Part shown: positions 16,313 to 23,759 of the stretch, one piece after another
Numbering within the stretch: the first letter of the stretch is position 1
Layout of the letters: every line of letters begins with the position of its first letter
From: Sandaracinaceae bacterium
GTDB lineage: Bacteria > Myxococcota_A > Polyangia > Polyangiales > Houyiibacteriaceae
DNA: 64,000 nucleotides
Direction of reading: 5' to 3'
Assembly: GCA_016706685.1 (NCBI GenBank)
Contig: JADJJE010000002.1
Location: 248,001-312,000 of the forward strand
The notes under the pieces: model-generated
Database searches by the model: none
What the model saw: only the letters and a program-made list of their open reading frames with translations
What the model was told of the DNA's origin: nothing
Made by a program: the position numbers and the translations under genes

Positions 16313-17239
16313 TCAGGCGCCGCTGTCGTCGCGCAGCTGCCGCATCTCCTTGAGCGGCGCGAACTTCTCGGGGTCCACCGGGTGCACCGTCACATGGCCC
16401 ACCGCGAAGGCGTGCTCGAAGCGGGCGTCCAGCAGCGCCACGCGCACGCGCACGGTGCCCCAGCGCTGGCCCTTGATCTCGACCGAAGGCGTGGTGGAGT
16501 GCGTGTCCACCTCGATGGTGGTGCGGTCCGACACGAACACGAAGGCCGTCTCCTTCGGCACGCTGGCTTGCGCGTAAGACAGCTCGATGCGCTTCGTGAA
16601 GTGCGGGTGGCGCATGCGCGTGCCCTGCGCCACGGCGCCCACGGCGTCGAGCTGGGCGGCGATCAGCGCGGGCCCGAAGGCGCCGTCATCGTCGGTCAGG
16701 TCGGCCAGCTGGCTGCCCGGCTGGGTGCGCCGCGGGTCCTGTCCCGCCACCATCACCAGCTGGGCGCCCAGCTGCACGCTCACGCCGAACATCTTGAACG
16801 TGCTGTCGGGGGGGTGCGACGCCGCATGGAGCGACCGATAGCGCGCGAGCTCGTCCTCGGTGAGCAGCGGTCCGCTCGGCAGCGAGCGCAGCGTGGCGCG
16901 CAGGCGCTCACTCCCGTCGAAGCGCGTGCGCAGCTCCCAGCCCGCCTCGGTGCTGTGGTAGGTGGCGTCGAAGGGCACGTCCTGCTCGAGCGGCAGCGCC
17001 TGCCGGATGTCCACGTCGAGGGCGCACGGGAAGGTGCGCGCAGGGTCGTGTGCGCTGCAGCGCGACACGATGGGCAGCGTGCGCACGTGCGCGTGGTAGC
17101 CGCCGTGCAGGCGCCCGGGTGGGCCCTCGAGGGCCTTCGCAAAACGCATGGCGCCGGTGAGTGCGCAGCCGCCGTCGTCGCTCGGTTGCTCGCGGAGCTC
17201 CACGATCAGGTCGTCCAGCGCTCTCTGCGGGCTGCTCAT
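16313..17239 (-). CDS. Possible double-hotdog thioesterase-like protein
   Basis: A 308-residue soluble protein I cannot assign firmly. The segment GGYHAHVRTLPIVSRC, then ALDVDIRQALPLEQDVPFDA, and a second half with ALLDARFEHAFAVGHVTV resemble the acyl-CoA thioesterase-like (4HBT_3) double-hotdog layout, where a Gly-Gly-Tyr helix leads into a strand pair. No catalytic residues can be confirmed. ATG 17239 begins SSPQRALDDL; the longer frame upstream belongs to the shadow of the LysR gene. Only 19 bases separate it from the LysR stop on the same strand, so it could be read from that transcript. Confidence 0.5.
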   Translation of the reverse strand: MSSPQRALDDLIVELREQPSDDGGCALTGAMRFAKALEGPPGRLHGGYHAHVRTLPIVSRCSAHDPARTFPCALDVDIRQALPLEQDVPFDATYHSTEAGWELRTRFDGSERLRATLRSLPSGPLLTEDELARYRSLHAASHPPDSTFKMFGVSVQLGAQLVMVAGQDPRRTQPGSQLADLTDDDGAFGPALIAAQLDAVGAVAQGTRMRHPHFTKRIELSYAQASVPKETAFVFVSDRTTIEVDTHSTTPSVEIKGQRWGTVRVRVALLDARFEHAFAVGHVTVHPVDPEKFAPLKEMRQLRDDSGA

Positions 17240-17258
17240 GTCCCAAGTAGAACGTGTT

Positions 17259-18191
17259 CTACTGAGCGGGGCAAGCCGGCGCCGCCGCCGCCTCTCGCAG
17301 CAGCTCGCGCAAGAACGTGTGCGCCGGGTCTCCGTCGAAGCGCGGGTGCCACCAGATGCAGTGCTCCACCTTTGGCAGCTCACGCGGGGCGTCGATGACC
17401 ACCACGCCGTCGAACGACACGGGCGCCTCGAGCAGTTGGCGCGGCGCCGTGGCCACCAGGTCCGTGCTGCGCACGATGGCGGGCAGCGCCAGCAGATACG
17501 GCAGCGACGCGCGGATGCCCTCGCGCGCCCCGAAGCCATAGCGGCTGTCGGCCATGGTGCGCGGCACGAAGCTCACCGGCGTGTTGGAGAGGTGCTGGTG
17601 CTCCCCGTAGTCCGCGAGCGTGAGCCGCTTGCGACGCGCCAGCTTGTGTCCGCGCCGCACCAGGCAGACGTACTCGTCCACGAACAGCGTCTCGCTGCGG
17701 ATGCGCTCGGGCGGGCTCAACAGGAAGCCGAGCGCGAGGTCGATCTCGCCGTCGGTGATGCGCTCGGTCAGGTCCGGCAGCGAGATGGGCTCGGCCTGCA
17801 GGCGCACGCCCGGCGCGTGACGCTCGAGGGCACGCAGCAACGGAGGCAGCGTCAGCACGCTGTGCAGGTCGGTCATGGCCACGCGGAACACCCGGCGCGA
17901 CGTCTCGGGCTCGAAGCGCAGGCCCAGCTGCACGGCGCGCTCCACCGCCTGCAACGCTTCACCGAGCGGCACCAGCATGGCGTCCGCGCGCGGCGTGCGC
18001 TTCATGACGCGGCCGCTCTGCACCAGCAGCGGGTCGTCGAACAGCTCCCGCAGGCGGCCCAGCGTCTGGCTCATGGCCGGCTGGGTCACGCCCGTGCGGC
18101 GCGCTGCGCGGGTGACGCTGCGCTCGCTCAAGAGGGCGTCGAGGGCCACCAGCGCGTTCAGCTGGAGGCCGTGCAGGAGCGACTGGGGCAT
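17259..18191 (-). CDS. LysR family transcriptional regulator
   Basis: A 310-residue LysR-type regulator with a winged helix-turn-helix at residues 9-65 (LNALVALDALLSERSVTRAA, VTQPAMSQTLGRLRELFDDP) and a periplasmic-binding-protein-like effector domain after residue 95. The start LHGLQLNALVALDALL resembles the NodD/NahR subgroup that controls aromatic degradation. It is divergent from the five-gene Rieske operon, with an 80-base gap holding a T-N11-A palindrome next to its own start, the classical arrangement for a LysR regulator that controls both itself and the operon. The inducer is probably the operon substrate. Confidence 0.9.
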   Translation of the reverse strand: MPQSLLHGLQLNALVALDALLSERSVTRAARRTGVTQPAMSQTLGRLRELFDDPLLVQSGRVMKRTPRADAMLVPLGEALQAVERAVQLGLRFEPETSRRVFRVAMTDLHSVLTLPPLLRALERHAPGVRLQAEPISLPDLTERITDGEIDLALGFLLSPPERIRSETLFVDEYVCLVRRGHKLARRKRLTLADYGEHQHLSNTPVSFVPRTMADSRYGFGAREGIRASLPYLLALPAIVRSTDLVATAPRQLLEAPVSFDGVVVIDAPRELPKVEHCIWWHPRFDGDPAHTFLRELLREAAAAPACPAQ

Positions 18192-18199
18192 CCCCGAGT

Positions 18200-18214
18200 A
18201 TAAGCACAGCTTAT
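18200..18214. promoter_or_regulatory. LysR-type T-N11-A operator
   Basis: A perfect inverted repeat ATAAG-CACAG-CTTAT that fits the LysR T-N11-A rule (T18201 to A18213). It lies in the divergent gap, 9 bases upstream of the LysR start and 58 bases before the Rieske start. AT-rich arms stand out from the GC-rich surroundings. Position predicts autoregulation plus activation of the operon. Symmetry is seen; binding is inferred. Confidence 0.6.
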
Positions 18215-18271
18215 GGCCGCAGGACGAATGCGGATGAGCGACCGCCGCACGCGCACCCTAAGGTCGTCCCC

Positions 18272-19207
18272 ATGAGCACATCACCCTACGCGCGGGGTTG
18301 GTATCTGGTGGCCTGGAGCGCAGAGCTCGTGCCGGGTCAGGTGAAGCCCGTGCAGGCCTTCGGCAAGGCCTTCGTGCTCTACCGCGCCGAGGACGGCACA
18401 CCCGTGCTGCTGGACGGACACTGCCCGCACCTGGGCGCGCACCTCGGGCACGGCGGCCGTGTGCAGGGCGACAGCATCGTGTGTCCCTTCCACGCGTGGC
18501 GCTTCGGCGCGCACGGGCGCTGCGTGGAGGTGCCCTACGCCACGCGCATCCCACCGCGGGCTGCCGTGGGGGCCTACCGCGTGGCCGAGCACAGCGGCAT
18601 GATCTTGACGTTCCACGCGCCCGACGGGGTGGCGCCCAACTACGAGGTGCCCGTGCTGCCCGAAGTGAACGACCCGGCCTGGACGCCGCTCCAAGTGGCG
18701 GAGATCGAGGTGCGCACGCAGCCCCGCGAGGTCATCGAGAACATCGCCGACGTGGCGCACTTCCGCCCGGTGCACAACACCAAGATCGACGACTTCGAGG
18801 TCATCTTCGATGGGCCGCGGGCCACGCAGCGCAGCCTCGGGAAGGGGCGCAACCTGAAGGGCGAGAAGATCGACGTGCTGAGCATCGCCACCTACCACGG
18901 CCCCGCGGTGCAGTTCACGGAGCTGGCCTGGGCGTACCCCATGCGGCTGATCAACGCGCACCTGCCCATCGACCAGGACCGCCTGCTGCTGCGCTTCGGG
19001 GTGACGCTGCGCGCGGGCGAGGGGGTCACGCTGCCGCCCGCCATCTTGGAGGCGCACGTGGCCGCGGCGCGCAACGGGTACTTCGAGGACGTGGCCATCT
19101 GGGAGCACAAGCGCTGGCGCGACAAGCCCATCTTGGCCGACGGCGACGGGCCCATCGGCAAGGTGCGTGCGTGGTACGCTGCGTTCTTCACGGAGGCTTC
19201 GGCGTGA
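18272..19207 (+). CDS. Rieske [2Fe-2S] non-heme iron oxygenase (KshA/DAF-36-like)
   Basis: A 311-residue terminal oxygenase. Rieske cluster ligands are Cys51-x-His53 (CPHLGAH) and Cys71-x2-His74 (CPFHAW). The mononuclear iron site appears as NIADVAHFRPVH with Asp160, His163 and His168. Overall layout resembles the 3-ketosteroid 9-alpha-hydroxylase/cholesterol 7-desaturase branch more than classical aromatic dioxygenases, and no small beta subunit follows. It needs an electron-transfer reductase, which is not in the window. It is the first gene of the operon; TAAGGT lies eight bases before the ATG. The stop overlaps the next start by one base. Substrate unknown: sterol-, terpenoid- or aromatic-like. 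Confidence 0.85.
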   Translation: MSTSPYARGWYLVAWSAELVPGQVKPVQAFGKAFVLYRAEDGTPVLLDGHCPHLGAHLGHGGRVQGDSIVCPFHAWRFGAHGRCVEVPYATRIPPRAAVGAYRVAEHSGMILTFHAPDGVAPNYEVPVLPEVNDPAWTPLQVAEIEVRTQPREVIENIADVAHFRPVHNTKIDDFEVIFDGPRATQRSLGKGRNLKGEKIDVLSIATYHGPAVQFTELAWAYPMRLINAHLPIDQDRLLLRFGVTLRAGEGVTLPPAILEAHVAAARNGYFEDVAIWEHKRWRDKPILADGDGPIGKVRAWYAAFFTEASA

Positions 19208-20415
19208 TGTCCGCAACCAACCCCGCCGCGAACGAGCGCTACCTGGTGGTGTCCACCGACGGGCACGCCGGGCTCCTGCCCGAGAAGTACCGCGACTACC
19301 TGGACCCGCAGCACCGCGAGCGCTTCGACCGCGAGATCGGCGCCGAGGTCGCCGCCCGTGTGGCGCGCGAGAAGGACTTCCTGATCGACGAGTTCAACGA
19401 GAAGTGGCGCGCGGGCAACGGCGCGAAGCTGGCTGCGGCGTGGGACTCCGACATGCGCCTCGAGGTCATCGACGCCGACGGCGTGACGGCCGAGGTGCTG
19501 TTCCCGGACGGCATCACCGAGCGCAACGCGCCGCCCTTCGGCGCCGGCTTGGGCCTGCGCCCCTATGGCGTGGACCCCGAGCTGCAGTGGGCCGGGGCGC
19601 GCGCGCACAACCGCTGGATCGCCGAGTTCTGCGCGGCGGCGCCCGTTCGCCGCATCGGGCTCGCCATCGTGCCCATGCTGTACGACGTGGACGCCGCGGT
19701 GCGCGAGGTGGTGTGGGCGCACGAGCACGGGCTGCAGGGCATCTTGATCCCGGCGCTCACCGGGGATCATGCCCCGTACAACCACCCCAAGTACTACCCG
19801 GTGTGGCGGGCGTGCGAGGAGCGCGGGATGGTGGTGCACAACCACTCGGGGCCGGCGCCGGACTACGACTTCTCGCTGCCGGGCGCCATGGGCGTGTTCC
19901 TGGTGGAGTTCGCGTGGTGGGCCGCGCGCCCCATGTGGCACCTGATCTTCGGCGGCGTCTTCGAGCTGTTCCCGAAGCTCAAGTACTGCCTCACCGAGGT
20001 GAGCGAGTTCTGGGTGCCCCACACGCTCGAGCTCATGGACGTGCGCGCGTCGGTGAAGCACACCAGCGGCAAGCTCGGTGACTTTCGCTCGAACCTGACC
20101 ATGAAGCCAAGCGACTACTTCCGGCGCAACTGCTGGCTCAGCGCGTCGGCGCTGTTCGACGAGGGCAGCACGGCCGTGCGCCACGACATCGGCATGAGCC
20201 GCATCATGTGGGGCACCGACTTCCCGCACCCCGAGGGCAGCTGGCCGCGCACGCGCGAGAAGATGAAGCAGTACCTGACCGGCATCCCCGAGGCGGAGCT
20301 CACGCAGCTGCTGGGGAGCAACGCCGTCACCTGTTACGACCTCGACGTCGGCAAGCTCGCGACCATCGCGGCGCGCATCGGCCCCGAGAAGTCCCTCTTC
20401 GTGAGCGAGGGCTGA
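19207..20415 (+). CDS. Amidohydrolase_2 family metal-dependent hydrolase/decarboxylase
   Basis: A 402-residue TIM-barrel protein of the amidohydrolase_2 family (ACMSD/2,6-dihydroxybenzoate decarboxylase-like). The N-terminal metal motif is VSTDGHAG, a variant of the usual D-x-H-x-H. Further elements are VLFPDGIT, a barrel-strand GMVVHNHSGPAPDYD with His, and a final GTDFPHPEG with the conserved Asp. In catabolic clusters such enzymes decarboxylate or hydrolyse ring or acyl intermediates. It starts inside the Rieske stop codon (TGATG), so the two are coupled. Metal and reaction are inferred from the family only. Confidence 0.85.
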   Translation: MSATNPAANERYLVVSTDGHAGLLPEKYRDYLDPQHRERFDREIGAEVAARVAREKDFLIDEFNEKWRAGNGAKLAAAWDSDMRLEVIDADGVTAEVLFPDGITERNAPPFGAGLGLRPYGVDPELQWAGARAHNRWIAEFCAAAPVRRIGLAIVPMLYDVDAAVREVVWAHEHGLQGILIPALTGDHAPYNHPKYYPVWRACEERGMVVHNHSGPAPDYDFSLPGAMGVFLVEFAWWAARPMWHLIFGGVFELFPKLKYCLTEVSEFWVPHTLELMDVRASVKHTSGKLGDFRSNLTMKPSDYFRRNCWLSASALFDEGSTAVRHDIGMSRIMWGTDFPHPEGSWPRTREKMKQYLTGIPEAELTQLLGSNAVTCYDLDVGKLATIAARIGPEKSLFVSEG

Positions 20416-20424
20416 GAGACCACC

Positions 20425-21309
20425 ATGGCACGACTCCGCTACGTCCATTCCCCCGCGCCGGCTGCCCCGGTCACGCCTGCCGCAGGCAGCACCCAACACA
20501 CGGTGCGCTCCCTGCGGGCGCTCTACACCACGCACCCCGAGATCGTGGCCGCGCTCTTGCCGCGGCCGCTGGTGGCGGGCGTGCGCCCGCAGATCTTCGT
20601 CCAGTTCGCGCACGTGGCCATGCACATCACGCCGGAGCGCACCGTCACCATCGGCGCCGCCACGGTGGGCGTGAGCTGCCAGCACGAGGGCCAGCCGGGC
20701 TACTACGTGCTGGCCATGCCCATGGAGGGCGAGTTCGTGGTCATCGGCGGGCGCGAGAAGTTCGGCGAGCCCAAGAAGATCGCGGAGACGTGCTTCGAGC
20801 TGGATGACGAGTTGGACGGACGGCGCCGTGTGAACGCGCAGGTCACTCGCCAGGGCGTCACCTTCCTCGAGCTGGGCGGCCTGGTCGGTGAGCCGGTGGA
20901 CAGCCCCAAGCAGTTCACCGAGCACTTCTTCTGCTTCAAGGGCATGCCCACCTGCGAGCCGACCAAGAACAACAACGGCGGCTTCGACGGCGAGGTGTTC
21001 CTCACGCGCCTGGTGTGGGAGCGCGACTACAGCAGCGTGCGGCGCGTGCACGACGCCTCGCTCACGCTGCGCGAGTCACGCTTCGACCCTTTGGTGGACG
21101 TGCCGGTGCTCAGCCTCGACAGCATGGAGTTCGCCGAGGGGCGCACGCAGACGCGCGGTGAAGTGCTGCGCGCGGTGCCCGGCGAGTGGCTCGCGCCCTT
21201 CTGGGGGCAGCGCTACGACACGCCGCAAGCAGGAGTGGAGGTCGCGCTCGCGTCCGAAGCGAGCGGGTCTACGGACGCGGAGAAGGAGGGCGCTCGTGCA
21301 GGCGTTTGA
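20425..21309 (+). CDS. Acetoacetate decarboxylase family protein
   Basis: A 294-residue protein of the acetoacetate decarboxylase superfamily. The catalytic Schiff-base segment is present: GGREKFGEPKKIAE with Lys117-Lys118, equivalent to the Lys-Lys pair of acetoacetate decarboxylase. The family covers decarboxylases as well as aldolase- or dehydratase-like enzymes acting on beta-keto or alpha-keto acids, so the exact reaction is open. It is longer than the classical 245-residue enzyme, with an acidic tail. It follows the amidohydrolase by nine bases, and its last 14 bases overlap the SDR gene, placing it in the same operon. Confidence 0.85.
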   Translation: MARLRYVHSPAPAAPVTPAAGSTQHTVRSLRALYTTHPEIVAALLPRPLVAGVRPQIFVQFAHVAMHITPERTVTIGAATVGVSCQHEGQPGYYVLAMPMEGEFVVIGGREKFGEPKKIAETCFELDDELDGRRRVNAQVTRQGVTFLELGGLVGEPVDSPKQFTEHFFCFKGMPTCEPTKNNNGGFDGEVFLTRLVWERDYSSVRRVHDASLTLRESRFDPLVDVPVLSLDSMEFAEGRTQTRGEVLRAVPGEWLAPFWGQRYDTPQAGVEVALASEASGSTDAEKEGARAGV

Positions 21310-22156
21310 AGGCAAGGTGGCGGTGGTCACGGGCGGTGCCAGCGGCGTGGGCCGCGCCATCGTCACGCAGCTCGGCGAGCAGGGCGCGCGCGTGGTCATG
21401 GCCGACATCGACGCGGACGCGCTGGGGCGCGAGGGGGCTGCGCTGCGCGAGCGCGGCCTCGACGTGGTGGAGGCGGTGGTGGACGTCACCACGGCGGCTT
21501 CCGTGGATGCGCTCGCGGCGCGGGTGTTCGAGACGCACGGCAACGTGCACCTGCTCTTCAACAACGCCGGCGTGGGCGTGCGCGAGGCGGCACGGCCGCT
21601 GTGGACCATCCCCGAGGCCGACTGGCAGTGGGCCTACGCGGTGAACGTGATGGGCGTGGTGCACGGGCTGCGTGCCTTCGTGCCCACCATGCTGGAGAAG
21701 GGCGAGGCGGGTCACGTGATCAACACCTCGTCGGGCAACGGCGGCATCACCAGCCTGCCCACCACGCCGGTGTACGCGTCGTCCAAGGCCGCGCTCACCA
21801 GCCTCACCGAGGTGCTGCACCAACAGCTCATGAAGGCCGGCGGAAAGCTGCAGGCACACCTGCTGTTCCCGGGGCCGCACCTGGTGGACACCAACATCCT
21901 CAACTCGGACCGCGCCCGCACCGAGCGCTTCAAGGCCGAGGGTGAGGCGCCGCCGCCCTACACGGACATGCAGGAGCTGGCGCGCCGCGCGGGAGTGGGC
22001 TTCCAGCTGACCTCGCCGGAGGAGGTGGCCACCATGGCGCTCGAGGGCGTGCGGGCAGGGCGCTTCTGGATCCTGTCGGAGCTGGGCACCAGCAACGCGC
22101 GCCTCGAGCAGCGCACGGCCGACATCCTCGCGCGCCGCAACCCGGGGCCCACCTGA
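21296..22156 (+). CDS. Short-chain dehydrogenase/reductase
   Basis: A 286-residue classical SDR oxidising or reducing a hydroxyl/keto group with NAD(P). Motifs: cofactor loop GGASGVG (13-19), NNAG (89-92), Ser145/146, catalytic Tyr160-x3-Lys164 (YASSK). The GTG start at 21296 lies within the previous gene and is preceded by a strong AAGGAGGG, which decides the start; no ATG is available nearby. Asp37 (ADID) after the second strand suggests NAD preference. It is likely the alcohol-dehydrogenation step of the operon pathway. Confidence 0.9.
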   Translation: MQAFEGKVAVVTGGASGVGRAIVTQLGEQGARVVMADIDADALGREGAALRERGLDVVEAVVDVTTAASVDALAARVFETHGNVHLLFNNAGVGVREAARPLWTIPEADWQWAYAVNVMGVVHGLRAFVPTMLEKGEAGHVINTSSGNGGITSLPTTPVYASSKAALTSLTEVLHQQLMKAGGKLQAHLLFPGPHLVDTNILNSDRARTERFKAEGEAPPPYTDMQELARRAGVGFQLTSPEEVATMALEGVRAGRFWILSELGTSNARLEQRTADILARRNPGPT

Positions 22157-22157
22157 C

Positions 22158-23591
22158 GTGACCGATGCGAGCGCCATGCAGCGCATCCTGGACGCGCAGC
22201 AAGCGGACTTCCTCGCGCACCTGCCCGTCAGCGCGGCCACGCGGGTGGGCCGCATCGATCGCGTCATCGCGCTCTTGCTCGCGAACCAGGGCGCCATCGT
22301 TGCGGCCATCGGCGCCGACTTCGGCGGGCGCTCGTCGCACCAGACGCGCATGGGGGACCTCTACGCCACGCTCGAGACGCTGAAGTACGCGCGCGAGCAC
22401 GTGGAAGCGTTCATGAAGCCCGAGAAGCGCCGCGTGAACACCCCGCTCGCGCTCTTCGGGGCCCGCGCGCGCATAGAGTATCAGCCCAAGGGCGTGGTGG
22501 GTATCCTCGGCACCTGGAACTTCCCTGTGAACACGGTGCTCTCGCCGCTGGCGAGCGTGTTGGCCGCCGGCAACCGCGCGCTGCTGAAGTTCTCGGAGCT
22601 CACGCCGCGCACCGCCACCCTCATGGGCGAGCTCATCGCTCAGCGCTTCAGCGAGACCGAGCTGGCCTGTGTGGAGGGGGGCCCCGACGTGGGCGCGGCG
22701 TTCGCGGCGCTGCCCCTCGATCACTTGGTGTTCACGGGCTCGGGCGCCACCGGAAGGCTGGTCATGCGGGCGGCGGCCACGCACCTCACGCCCCTCACGC
22801 TCGAGCTGGGGGGGAAGTCGCCGGTCATCGTGGCCCCCGACGCCGACATCGCGGGCGCCGCGCAGCGCATCATGGAGGGCAAGGCGCTGAACTCTGGCCA
22901 GGCGTGCCTGGCGCCCGACGTGGTGTTCGTGCCCCGGGGCCAGCGCGAGATGTTCGTGGCTCACGCGAAGCGAACGGTGGAGCACATGTTCCCCACGCTT
23001 CACGGCAACCCGGATCTCACCGCCATCGTGAACCCGCGGCACGCCGAGCGCCTGCGTGGCTACGTGGCTGCGGCGCGCGCGGCCGGCGCCGACGTGGTGG
23101 AGGTGAACCCGTCCGGAGAGCGGCCTCCTGCGTCAGCGGCCGAGCGCAGGCTGCCCTACACGTTCGTCCTGGATCCCGATCCTGGGCTGGCCGTCATGCA
23201 GGAAGAGCTGTTCGGGCCGCTGCTGGTGGTCCGCACCTACCGCACGCTCAGCGACTGCTGGCGCGCCATACAGGCCGGGCCGCGCCCGCTGGGGCTCTAT
23301 GTGTTCACGCACAACGCCGAGACGCAGCGCGCGGCGCTCGACCAGACCCACTCGGGCGGCGTGACGTTCAACGACGTCCTCACCCACGCGAGCCAGGACG
23401 ACCTGCCGTTCGGTGGCATCGGCCCGTCCGGCATGGGGCGCTACCGAGGCATCGAGGGTTTCCGCGAGTTCAGCCACCCGCGCGCCGTTTTCCACGCCAG
23501 CCGGGTGCCGTTGCAGCGGCTGTCGGGGTTGGTGCCGCCGTTCGGGGCGCGGGCGGAGCAGACGCTGGCGCGCATCCTACGCGGACGCTGA
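22158..23591 (+). CDS. Aldehyde dehydrogenase (coniferyl-aldehyde-dehydrogenase-like)
   Basis: A 477-residue NAD(P)-dependent aldehyde dehydrogenase. Motifs: NAD-binding GTWNFPVN (118-125) and FTGSGATGR, general base Glu216 in TLELGGK, and nucleophile Cys250 in NSGQACLAPD. The short N-terminus and the tail with FGGIGPSGMGRYRG match the class 3/coniferyl aldehyde branch, which lacks the long N-terminal extension. GTG start at 22158, one base after the SDR stop. It is the last gene of the operon and probably oxidises the aldehyde released by earlier steps. Confidence 0.92.
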   Translation: MTDASAMQRILDAQQADFLAHLPVSAATRVGRIDRVIALLLANQGAIVAAIGADFGGRSSHQTRMGDLYATLETLKYAREHVEAFMKPEKRRVNTPLALFGARARIEYQPKGVVGILGTWNFPVNTVLSPLASVLAAGNRALLKFSELTPRTATLMGELIAQRFSETELACVEGGPDVGAAFAALPLDHLVFTGSGATGRLVMRAAATHLTPLTLELGGKSPVIVAPDADIAGAAQRIMEGKALNSGQACLAPDVVFVPRGQREMFVAHAKRTVEHMFPTLHGNPDLTAIVNPRHAERLRGYVAAARAAGADVVEVNPSGERPPASAAERRLPYTFVLDPDPGLAVMQEELFGPLLVVRTYRTLSDCWRAIQAGPRPLGLYVFTHNAETQRAALDQTHSGGVTFNDVLTHASQDDLPFGGIGPSGMGRYRGIEGFREFSHPRAVFHASRVPLQRLSGLVPPFGARAEQTLARILRGR

Positions 23592-23759
23592 CCCCCGCTC
23601 TCCAGCCGCATACGCTGACTCCCTTGCGTGCTTTCGCGGTGGCGATCCTTTGTGGCCGGGTGCCCTGGGAGCGTCGTCTTGCGCCTGATACGATGGAGGT
23701 TCGCCTTCTCCAGCGAGACATGAGTGTCTGGCTGGGTGCGCGCAGCTCCTGGAGTCAAC

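Noticed and set aside
14843..17398. An 851-residue plus-strand open frame across three minus-strand genes
   Set aside because: It spans several real genes and their gaps, has low-complexity Arg/Ala/His content and no recognisable domain.
18892..21051. A 719-residue minus-strand open frame opposite the catabolic operon
   Set aside because: Antisense of three well-supported enzymes; His/Arg/Glu-rich with no motif.
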